Origin: Alphaproteobacteria bacterium
GTDB lineage: Bacteria; Pseudomonadota; Alphaproteobacteria; CAISOG01
Assembly (NCBI GenBank): GCA_018883285.1
Contig: VEQJ01000110.1
Location: 1 to 5,142 of the forward strand
Reading direction: 5' to 3'
DNA length: 5,142 nt
The translations under genes and the position numbers were made by a program. Each line of letters opens with the position of its first letter. The stretch's first letter is position 1. Below the pieces are notes generated by a model that saw only the letters and a list, made by a program, of their open reading frames with translations, did no database searches and had not been told where the DNA came from. Of the stretch, positions 1 to 5,029 are shown in pieces.

Positions 1-3
1 CCC

Positions 4-76
4 TTGTGCTGGGCATGACCACCACACAATCAATTGAAATAAAACAGTAAATGCGATTTTTGTGCTGGGCATAACC
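4..76. repeat. two copies of a 17-bp direct repeat
   Basis: The sequence ttgtgctgggcatgacc at 4-20 recurs at 60-76 as ttgtgctgggcataacc, with one mismatch and a 56-bp period. The copies lie in non-coding DNA downstream of the last gene of the minus-strand operon, and a larger array could continue beyond the left edge. They may be binding sites for an element protein or part of a dispersed repeat. Nothing in the sequence says which. The rest of 1-158 shows no convincing gene and no good terminator for the operon. Confidence 0.5.
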
Positions 77-158
77 TACCCATCGTCTATCACGACGGAT
101 AAAACCCATGGCGTATAGAGCATGAGGGGGAAGCGGTCAGTTAACGATACCAACTGGT

Positions 159-1136
159 TTAGGTATTGAATTTCTTGCCTGAAATTCTATCTCCAAGACC
201 ATTTTCGCGCAAAACTTCGGCAATGGAATCGAGAATTATCTGATTGGATAACTTATGCTCATTACCTAAACGGTCAAAATAAGTGATTTGATCCTTATGG
301 TTTTTGCGAATATCTTCAGCAATCTCATGATGGCGAGTGTCTATAGAAATACCTACGATCTTTCGCCTGACAAACGCTTTAAGACTTTCCTTCTGTTTTT
401 GGCGCGGATCATTTTGCGCCCTCGCTAACCCAGCACGCTGTTTCGCCTGATCCTTTCCAGAAAATGCCTGTTCTGGCCATTCAAACGCAAATTCTCCGCC
501 CGAAACCACAAGACAATCAATAAGGCGAACTACTGCCATCTTTGGATTAGTCGGCTTTGGAAAACTCCCAGCGAGGGAAAGCACAATGCCCGATCCGTTC
601 ATGGATTGGGATATGTCAGAATAGGCTTGCTGCCCTGATGTCTGTTCGGTCAAAGACCGTGCCAGATAAACCTCAAACCGCTCTTGCCCTCTGGTAATGT
701 GGCCCAGAAAAAGTGCCGACGACGAAACCGATTCCAGATCACCATCCGTTTCAGCCATGTCTTTAACCCACGCCCCCAAACTGTTCCAATCGGCACGCCA
801 CCGCCTGAGTTCTTGCGCATTGGTCTGAAAAATTGCCCCGCAACATGGGCATACAGCCGAAGCTTTTTCGCCTTTTGCTCCCTTGCGCCGAACAGCGGCT
901 ATAGCATCGCAGGAAATGCAGGCGATAGAGCTTGACGGTTCTTCCGACAACAGCCCCTGCGCTATCAGGCTCGCAACATAAGATTGATCTTCTAACGCGA
1001 TGTCATCTTTTGCGAGAAACACGGGATCATCCCCAGCAACATCCAGTTGTCCCAACATATTCCTGAAAAATCGCGGCCACTGATTAGGCGGCTTGCGTTG
1101 CGGAGCCCGCGCTTTCATCATCGTCTTGTTTTTCAT
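159..1136 (-). CDS. unknown 325-aa protein with N-terminal zinc ribbon
   Basis: I do not recognise this family. The protein opens with a short basic stretch and then a region with a Trp-Pro-Arg-Phe-Phe segment near residue 20. Two cysteine pairs, C73-x2-C76 and C96-x2-C99-G, are spaced like a structural zinc ribbon, so nucleic-acid or protein binding is plausible. The middle part is mixed alpha/beta without a known catalytic motif. Residues about 227-275 are rich in Lys, Arg and Gln, and the C-terminal 50 residues look helical. There is no signal peptide or membrane segment, so it is probably cytoplasmic. I chose the ATG at 1136 because GAAGG (1146-1150) sits 9 nt upstream; a TTG at 1145 would add three residues. 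It overlaps the upstream 430-aa gene by 53 bp, which implies co-translation and shared function. It is the last gene of the visible operon. The coding call is firm; function is unknown. Confidence 0.85.
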   Translation of the reverse strand: MKNKTMMKARAPQRKPPNQWPRFFRNMLGQLDVAGDDPVFLAKDDIALEDQSYVASLIAQGLLSEEPSSSIACISCDAIAAVRRKGAKGEKASAVCPCCGAIFQTNAQELRRWRADWNSLGAWVKDMAETDGDLESVSSSALFLGHITRGQERFEVYLARSLTEQTSGQQAYSDISQSMNGSGIVLSLAGSFPKPTNPKMAVVRLIDCLVVSGGEFAFEWPEQAFSGKDQAKQRAGLARAQNDPRQKQKESLKAFVRRKIVGISIDTRHHEIAEDIRKNHKDQITYFDRLGNEHKLSNQIILDSIAEVLRENGLGDRISGKKFNT

Positions 1137-2376
1137 CGCCGCCAACCTTCAACAATTTGATCTCACGGAAAAACCGCTTGATATTTTCATCCGTTTCGTC
1201 ATGACCAAGACTTGTGCCGCCAGCACTATTCACCCCAACTTTTTTGGATAGTTCTTTCTGCTCCGCAGCGTCCCAATACACGATGAACATTTCGGCTTGG
1301 GTTGCCTCCACATAGCTGCGATGCCACCATCCGCCAGAGTCAGGCTTGGTGTTGATGACTCTCGCGATATTTTGGATTTCCTGAACCATATCAACCTGCT
1401 GCTTCAGATGGTTCTTCGGAATCTTGATGTTAAGCGTCATTTCCCAGTAGGGATGTTTGGTTCTTTGCACCCGCAAGGAACCGACAAAAGCCTGTTTGAC
1501 TCCAGTATCCGACATGGGAGAGGACAAAGGCTTTCCCTCAATCACAGCATCGAGCAGGGCTTGCAGATCGAAAATCTCATTTTTGGGTGGCCGAGCATCA
1601 ATGGCGGTTTTCTTATAGATGACTTCCGCGCAAACCTGATGCATTTGCAGGCGTAACTCTGGCGTTTCGGCGATGGTGTCGATGGTTTTGTTTTGCGCAT
1701 CAAAAACATAAACCAGACCAAGTGCCAATCGTGGATATTTGTCCACCGGCTTATCTTCGCCATCCTCATATTCGCGCTGATAGGATGGAAGATCGTCAAA
1801 CTCCAGCATGAAGAAAGTTTTGTTGTCATAGCTGAACGACCGCGTATCGCTAAAGCGACTGCCCCTGTCACGATGGAGGCTGGTGAGCAGTTTGGCTTTT
1901 AATGCATCCAAGGCACTTGCGTCTGGGGCTTTGACATCGCCTTCGGTATAATCATTACGGCAAGAGCAATACATCTTGCTTTGCTGCGTATGCAGGCACA
2001 TGACGAAAAAATCGCCGACAAGATTTTCCTGCTCCAGATAAAGCAGAATGGCCTGTTCAGCTCCAGATTTCCCAGCGTGAATTTTTGCCCAATCGACTTG
2101 CGCTTCTTTATGCAGCAAGAACGGACGCAAGTTGATAAACGCATTGCGTTCCTTATGAAAAAAATGGGCTACTCTCAGGGCGCGAATGCAGTGGGGATAA
2201 TCGGAAATCGCTTCTGTGATCGCTTGAAGGATATCTCTCTTCTTTTTATCCTTGCGAATATTTTTTAGGTCTAGTTTTGGATCGTCGCAGAATCTTGCAA
2301 CCAACAGATCAATCGTTTGATCCGAAAGCTGCCGCAGAACGCTCTGGGTTTTGAAATCTTTAAGCAGGTCTTTCAT
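1084..2376 (-). CDS. unknown 430-aa protein with acidic C-terminal tail
   Basis: I do not recognise this family. The N-terminal 60 residues are helical and highly charged (LKDF, RKDKKKRD). Residues about 65-130 contain HFFHKERNAF and a hydrophobic stretch. A Cys-rich patch, YCSCR, lies near residues 136-140. Further on are LEFDDLPSYQ at 191-200, a hydrophobic strand LALGLVYVF at 217-225, and an aromatic segment SGGWWHRSYVEATQAEMF at 347-364. The last 20 residues are strongly acidic and then Ser/Ala-rich. No Walker motif, protease, nuclease or methylase motif and no membrane segment is evident. The start at 2376 is chosen because GAAGAGG (2386-2392) precedes it by 9 nt; an ATG at 2418 would add 14 residues but lacks a clear site. 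The gene overlaps the presumed antitoxin by 17 bp and the zinc-ribbon gene by 53 bp, so it is likely made together with both. Possible roles include a defence effector or sensor, but this is inference from position. Confidence 0.85.
   Translation of the reverse strand: MKDLLKDFKTQSVLRQLSDQTIDLLVARFCDDPKLDLKNIRKDKKKRDILQAITEAISDYPHCIRALRVAHFFHKERNAFINLRPFLLHKEAQVDWAKIHAGKSGAEQAILLYLEQENLVGDFFVMCLHTQQSKMYCSCRNDYTEGDVKAPDASALDALKAKLLTSLHRDRGSRFSDTRSFSYDNKTFFMLEFDDLPSYQREYEDGEDKPVDKYPRLALGLVYVFDAQNKTIDTIAETPELRLQMHQVCAEVIYKKTAIDARPPKNEIFDLQALLDAVIEGKPLSSPMSDTGVKQAFVGSLRVQRTKHPYWEMTLNIKIPKNHLKQQVDMVQEIQNIARVINTKPDSGGWWHRSYVEATQAEMFIVYWDAAEQKELSKKVGVNSAGGTSLGHDETDENIKRFFREIKLLKVGGDEKQDDDESAGSATQAA
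1146..1150 (-). promoter_or_regulatory. ribosome binding site deciding the 325-aa gene start
   Basis: GAAGG on the minus strand lies 9 nt before the ATG at 1136 and inside the end of the 430-aa gene. It favours this ATG over the TTG at 1145 and over the two adjacent ATGs at 1118-1121. Confidence 0.55.
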
Positions 2377-2536
2377 TGATGAATGCCTCTTCGGGGTCAA
2401 TCTCAACAATCTTACCATCTCGCCATATCACAAGCTTGGTCTTGGTTTGGCGGGCTTTTTCAATGGCGGCATCGGCAATTGCGGGAAATCCCAAGTCGAT
2501 TTTTTGAATGGTTTTATCAGTTGATGGCTGAATCAT
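2360..2536 (-). CDS. 58-aa partner of the zeta-like toxin, presumed antitoxin
   Basis: This small gene encodes a 58-aa protein beginning MIQPSTDKTI. It has a central helix (IADAAIEKARQ, about residues 20-30) followed by LVIWRDGKIVEIDPEEAF. Short proteins with a V-x-WRDGK-V-E-I segment are, to my memory, frequent neighbours of short zeta-like P-loop kinases, which supports a toxin-antitoxin pairing. This is family recall rather than a search result. Its ATG shares one base with the toxin stop codon (TGATG), and a strong AAGGAG site lies 7 nt upstream, so translation is coupled to the toxin and likely efficient. Its end overlaps the next gene by 17 bp. The order is toxin first, antitoxin second. 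The protein is unrelated to the helical Epsilon antitoxin of Gram-positive plasmids by length and motif. An alternative is a small accessory protein without antitoxin activity. Confidence 0.75.
   Translation of the reverse strand: MIQPSTDKTIQKIDLGFPAIADAAIEKARQTKTKLVIWRDGKIVEIDPEEAFINERPA
2386..2392 (-). promoter_or_regulatory. ribosome binding site for the 430-aa gene
   Basis: GAAGAGG on the minus strand lies 9 nt before the ATG at 2376, inside the end of the 58-aa gene. It decides in favour of this start over the ATG at 2418. Confidence 0.55.
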
Positions 2537-3126
2537 CAGGTTTCTCCTTCAGAAGAATTAGCAATTGTATCCCACAGGCCTTGATCAAAAACCACAAATC
2601 CATCTTCGTTTTTTTCTGCAATCTTGTGAAGGTTGGCCTTATCCGTGGTGGTGTTGTCGTAAATGACGGCTTTATCAACAAGGGGGAGGAAGCGTTCCTT
2701 TAGATTTTTTAGCCCAGCCGCATAGCGCCGCCGAATGGTCATTTCAGGGATGTTATGTCCATCCTGCTGCACACGGCTGCGAACCCTTTGGACAGCCATG
2801 TCTGCCGATGGAAGCCACAAAAAAATCAAAGTCGTCAGATACCCCGCCGCTTTGGCATGTGCAATCGTTTGTGTATGATTCAGGCCTGCACAGGTTGTCT
2901 CGAAGGCAAAATTGGCTCCGGAGTTTATTAGGCCGCGTACCCTTTCGATCATCACGCGTCCAGCCATAAAATTAGCGCTTTCAGGATTCAGTGGATTAAG
3001 CCCCCGCGCGATTTCGTCCGCATTCACAAATTCATAAACGTCGAGATATTGGGGCAAAAGGGTCATCGCTGCTGTTGTTTTTCCAGATCCGTTCGCGCCG
3101 CCCATGATGTAGAGATGAGGTTTCAC
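2536..3126 (-). CDS. zeta-toxin-like P-loop ATPase/kinase
   Basis: This 196-aa protein belongs to the zeta-toxin-like P-loop kinases (the short chromosomal type, COG4185-like). The Walker A loop GGANGSGKTT is at residues 9-18, with Lys16. FVNADEIA at 33-40 carries Asp37, which matches the catalytic-base position of zeta toxins. FETT follows at 75-78, and the Arg-rich lid with the family pattern RVxxRVxxDGHxxP...IxRRY is at 114-135. Characterised zeta toxins phosphorylate UDP-N-acetylglucosamine and block cell-wall synthesis, but the substrate of this short subgroup is not assured. The key residues are all present, so it looks intact. The start is GTG at 3126, which overlaps the integrase stop codon by four bases (GTGA), with only a weak ribosome site; expression probably relies on coupling to the integrase. 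It is followed directly by the 58-aa presumed antitoxin. Likely role: stabilising the element or acting in defence. Confidence 0.88.
   Translation of the reverse strand: MKPHLYIMGGANGSGKTTAAMTLLPQYLDVYEFVNADEIARGLNPLNPESANFMAGRVMIERVRGLINSGANFAFETTCAGLNHTQTIAHAKAAGYLTTLIFLWLPSADMAVQRVRSRVQQDGHNIPEMTIRRRYAAGLKNLKERFLPLVDKAVIYDNTTTDKANLHKIAEKNEDGFVVFDQGLWDTIANSSEGET
2544..2549 (-). promoter_or_regulatory. strong ribosome binding site of the presumed antitoxin
   Basis: AAGGAG on the minus strand sits 7 nt before the ATG at 2536. It is the best site in the operon, while the toxin upstream has a GTG start and a weak site. This difference would favour excess antitoxin over toxin. Confidence 0.65.
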
Positions 3127-4295
3127 GCTATCCGTTCTTTCTTCGTTCCAGTAACCCTGCCTGCCGCCATCATCGCCTGCGTTGCGCGTTCAACCGATTC
3201 ACGCACAGGGTCAAGATTAAGCCGAGCATAAATCTGTGTTGCCTGTTGAGACTTATGCCCCAACGATTTTCCGATAACATACCCACTGGCACCTGTCGAA
3301 GCTTGCCAGCTACCAAGTGAACGACGCAAATCATGGATACGCAAATCTTTTATCTCTGCCCGCGCTAGAATGCGTTGCCATGCCTTTTTGGGATCGGCCA
3401 AATGGCCAGACGCGCTTCCGTCACTAGGGAAAACCCATTCGCTGTTGGTTTTTGCCCTGCGATCATTAAGAATCTCTATCGCTTGCATGGATAGTGCAAC
3501 CGTTAGCGGATCGCCATTCTTGGTTTCTGGGATACGCCATTCGGCGCGACCAAAGCTGATTTCATCCCAACGCATGGCCAAAACATTGGATTTACGCCCG
3601 CCTGTCAGCAAGGAAAGCATGATGTAGTCTTTTGCGGTCTGATTATCCTCTGCTTCCAGTGCCGCAAAAAATCTTGGCAATTCGTCAGGCTGCAGAAAAC
3701 GGTCGCGTGATTTCTCACGAAACTTGCGAATGCCCTCGGCTGGATTGGTGCCGTGCCAACCCCACTCGATGGCTCGATTGAAAATCGAACTGATGCGCTC
3801 CAACAACCTGTTAGCCTGATAAAGGCCGTTTTCGTCCCGAACCCGCTCATGGAGAATCTGGATTTCTTGCTTGCCGATGCTGCTAGCTTTGCGCTTGAAC
3901 CAATGCGGCAGGAACTTATTGACCTCACGCTCATCATATTGCCAGGAGCGTTTCTGTTTTTTGCTATAGCGATCCATGTATTCCTGAAACATCTCGGCAA
4001 AGGTAACGTCGGCACGCAAGCGCCGTTTATCCTCTGTTGGATCTTTACCCAGTGCCACCTGTGACATTATTGCCAGCGCCTGGGTTCGCGCCTGTTCAAC
4101 CGTTGTTTCGGGATAGCGCCCAATGACAACCCGTTCGTCGCGCCCGTTGATGCGCTTGCGCACGTAGAAGGTAAGGATGCCGTTGGGGGTCAAATAGGCT
4201 GACAGACCATTTTCGCGGGTGTCATGGATATAAAGCCTACCTTTGGCGGGAGCCTTGAGGGATAGCAGAAGCTGTTTGGTAAAATTGCATTTCAT
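3123..4295 (-). CDS. int: P4-type tyrosine recombinase (integrase)
   Basis: This 390-aa site-specific recombinase would insert and excise the element at the tRNA site at 4439-4485. The N-terminal arm-binding domain (DUF4102-like) spans about residues 1-85, with MKCNFTK, LYIHDTRENGLSAYL and VVIGRYPETTVEQAR. A core-binding SAM-like domain spans about 95-190, and the catalytic domain runs from about 200. The active-site set is complete: R234 (TGGRKSN), K259 (PETKNGD), H321 and R324 (HDLRR), H347 (LGHKS) and nucleophile Y356 (QIYARLN). Length is normal for the family. I chose the ATG at 4295 because the family usually starts right before this arm domain; an ATG at 4340 would add 15 residues that run through an 11-bp tandem repeat and match nothing typical. 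Neither start has a good ribosome site. The stop overlaps the zeta-like gene by four bases, so cargo genes share its transcript. Confidence 0.95.
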   Translation of the reverse strand: MKCNFTKQLLLSLKAPAKGRLYIHDTRENGLSAYLTPNGILTFYVRKRINGRDERVVIGRYPETTVEQARTQALAIMSQVALGKDPTEDKRRLRADVTFAEMFQEYMDRYSKKQKRSWQYDEREVNKFLPHWFKRKASSIGKQEIQILHERVRDENGLYQANRLLERISSIFNRAIEWGWHGTNPAEGIRKFREKSRDRFLQPDELPRFFAALEAEDNQTAKDYIMLSLLTGGRKSNVLAMRWDEISFGRAEWRIPETKNGDPLTVALSMQAIEILNDRRAKTNSEWVFPSDGSASGHLADPKKAWQRILARAEIKDLRIHDLRRSLGSWQASTGASGYVIGKSLGHKSQQATQIYARLNLDPVRESVERATQAMMAAGRVTGTKKERIA

Positions 4296-4298
4296 TTT

Positions 4299-4320
4299 CT
4301 GGTGCCGCACTGGTGCCGCA
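4299..4320. repeat. perfect 11-bp tandem repeat before int
   Basis: The unit ctggtgccgca occurs twice head to tail, at 4299-4309 and 4310-4320, directly upstream of the chosen int start. Integrases of this type bind repeated arm-type sites near the attachment point through their N-terminal domain, and these copies are suitable candidates. They could also be an operator for int. The assignment is inference; the repeat itself is exact. Confidence 0.6.
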
Positions 4321-4365
4321 AAATGCATCAAATTCTGCATAATGCGGCATATGTTAATAGATGTG

Positions 4366-4402
4366 ACATTGCCGTTAATTCATTGATATGTCAATGATAA
4401 TA
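4366..4402 (-). promoter_or_regulatory. possible int promoter with overlapping palindrome
   Basis: Reading leftward toward int, a perfect TTGACA lies at 4389-4394, but its best-spaced -10 (CAATGT, 4366-4371) is poor. A good -10-like TATTAT lies at 4397-4402, but without a clear -35. An inverted repeat with 7-bp arms, tcattga (4380-4386) and tcaatga (4391-4397), sits across these boxes. This fits a repressor, integrase or excisionase site controlling int and the whole downstream operon. Exact promoter boxes are uncertain. Confidence 0.35.
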
Positions 4403-4438
4403 TAGCCACATCAAAACACAGAAAACCCTAGGCCGTGT

Positions 4439-4485
4439 GGCTCATAACCTGAAGGTCGTCAGTTCAAATCTGGCCCCCGCAACCA
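4439..4485 (+). pseudogene. 3' fragment of initiator tRNA-fMet (attachment-site scar)
   Basis: From 4439 the sequence follows the tRNA fold: anticodon loop ctCATaa (4441-4447, anticodon 4443-4445), the 3' anticodon strand cctga, a five-base variable loop, the T arm (4458-4462 paired with 4470-4474, loop ttcaaat), the acceptor strand ccccgca, discriminator a and CCA (4483-4485). The A at tRNA position 72 is the initiator hallmark, since initiators have an unpaired C1:A72. The 5' half is absent: upstream bases cannot form the full anticodon stem (positions 28 and 29 mismatch) and no CGCGGGG acceptor strand is found. The crossover was therefore probably within the anticodon stem-loop. The initiator identity and the CCU strand resemble alphaproteobacterial tRNAs. 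A functional copy is expected at the far end of the element. Confidence 0.85.
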
Positions 4486-4509
4486 ATTTCACTAAAACGA
4501 ACTTTTCTC

Positions 4510-4531
4510 AAACCGCCTTCGGGCGGTTTTT
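4510..4531 (+). terminator. intrinsic terminator of the original tRNA gene
   Basis: An 8-bp stem (4510-4517 with 4522-4529) closes on a stable TTCG tetraloop, and the 3' arm runs into five T residues (4527-4531). It lies 25 bases after the tRNA CCA and on the same strand. It most likely ended the intact tRNA gene before the element inserted. Confidence 0.85.
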
Positions 4532-4757
4532 GCATTTGGAAAACCCCATATTATGCGGGCTTTTCCCTTCAACCTGTTCCCAAACCTCTGTACAAGCATG
4601 ACGGCTTTTTGACCCCATTTAGGGTGTTTGGGGCGTTTTCTCTCAAAACCTGAAGGCTTTTTCAAAACAACCTTCAGGTTGTCATGTACTTGATTATCAA
4701 GGCTTTGAATGTCCGAACATTTTCGGGTTTTTCTGGGTTCGATTGCTCCCCCATTCT
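4532..4757. other. AT-rich intergenic region with several small hairpins
   Basis: No gene or RNA is recognised here. Visible elements are a weak 5-bp stem (4613-4617 with 4629-4633) before a T-rich stretch, the long inverted repeat at 4647-4680 (listed separately), cttga-tta-tcaag (4689-4701), and a short hairpin ccgaa-catt-ttcgg (4713-4726) followed by gttttt, which could be a weak plus-strand terminator. The sequence looks like ordinary chromosomal spacer. Confidence 0.4.
4647..4680 (-). terminator. 10-bp inverted repeat, possible terminator of the LytTR gene
   Basis: The arms aacctgaagg (4647-4656) and ccttcaggtt (4671-4680) are perfectly complementary with a 14-base loop. Read on the minus strand, the hairpin lies 78 bases past the LytTR stop and its 3' arm leads into TTTT, so it can act as an intrinsic terminator and would keep that transcript out of the island. 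The arm is also identical to ten bases of the tRNA scar at 4446-4455, so a recombination-related role cannot be excluded. Confidence 0.5.
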
Positions 4758-5012
4758 TTACTCAAACCTTGATTTGACAGCAGTATATTGTCTGCGACTG
4801 ATTAGTATTAAATTCCCCTGTTTTGTGAGGATTTTTCTATCCGGGGCTTTGCCAATAATTTTATCAACATGTGCTTTATTTACCCAATAAGAACGATGGG
4901 TTTGCATTCCATCGTATAAATCTTTTAGTTCATCGATGGCATTCTGAAGATTATAGAGCTGTAAGGTTTCGCCTTGGGTGGTAACAATTCGTAGATAATG
5001 TAGCTCTGACAT
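4758..5012 (-). CDS. stand-alone LytTR DNA-binding domain, likely truncated regulator
   Basis: This 84-aa protein matches the LytTR DNA-binding domain. It starts with LHYLRIVTTQGETLQLYNLQNAIDEL (residues 4-29 described here in two halves: LHYLRIVTTQGET and LQLYNLQNAIDEL). It then has the conserved MQTHRSYWVNKAHV segment (about 36-49) and the terminal ISRRQY-TAVKSRF stretch. LytTR proteins bind DNA as transcription regulators. In related bacteria the domain is usually attached to a response-receiver or a multi-span membrane region, both missing here. An in-frame TAA lies three codons before the ATG and no ribosome site is visible. Immediately upstream is the start of an IS630-type transposase on the other strand. 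The simplest reading is that the IS removed the N-terminal part, leaving a remnant. A functional single-domain regulator is the alternative. Confidence 0.7.
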   Translation of the reverse strand: MSELHYLRIVTTQGETLQLYNLQNAIDELKDLYDGMQTHRSYWVNKAHVDKIIGKAPDRKILTKQGNLILISRRQYTAVKSRFE

Positions 5013-5029
5013 TAGATATTAACATTCTA

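Larger units (their letters stand above)
1..4485. mobile_element. right end of a tRNA-integrated genomic island
   Basis: A tyrosine integrase lies next to a truncated initiator-tRNA 3' half at 4439-4485. This is the usual signature of an integrative element that uses a tRNA gene as its attachment site. All five genes inside run leftward, away from the scar. The other end is not in the window: neither an intact tRNA nor a second copy of the scar sequence is seen at 1-158, so the element extends further left. No conjugation, replication or phage structural genes are visible here, so the element class (prophage, ICE, satellite or island) cannot be decided. The right boundary is well supported; the left edge given is simply the window edge. 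Confidence 0.75.

Noticed and set aside
4..76. CRISPR array
   Set aside because: There are only two copies, the repeat is short, the gap is about 39 bases, and no cas gene is visible.
60..80. Left attachment site of the element, because cataacct at 70-77 matches the tRNA scar
   Set aside because: Only eight bases match, flanking bases differ and no tRNA structure surrounds it.
684..935. Plus-strand open frame opposite the zinc-ribbon gene
   Set aside because: It lies entirely inside a minus-strand gene with better start, length and operon context, and its peptide has no recognisable features.
1297..2268. Several open frames on both strands within the 430-aa gene
   Set aside because: They are shadows of one long coding frame, have no ribosome sites in a gene-like arrangement and resemble no family.
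2383..2703. Plus-strand open frame across the small antitoxin and zeta-like gene
   Set aside because: It opposes two well-supported coupled genes and shows no domain signature.
3049..4064. Open frames inside the integrase on either strand
   Set aside because: The integrase frame has a complete catalytic set, so the others are by-products.
4296..4340. N-terminal extension of the integrase to the ATG at 4340
   Set aside because: The added 15 residues run through the 11-bp tandem repeat, have no family resemblance and gain no better ribosome site. It is not fully excluded.
4415..4485. A complete tRNA gene
   Set aside because: The D arm and 5' acceptor strand are missing and the anticodon stem is broken on its 5' side.
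4684..4890. Plus-strand frame overlapping the LytTR domain
   Set aside because: The minus-strand frame carries the recognisable LytTR motif; this one matches nothing.
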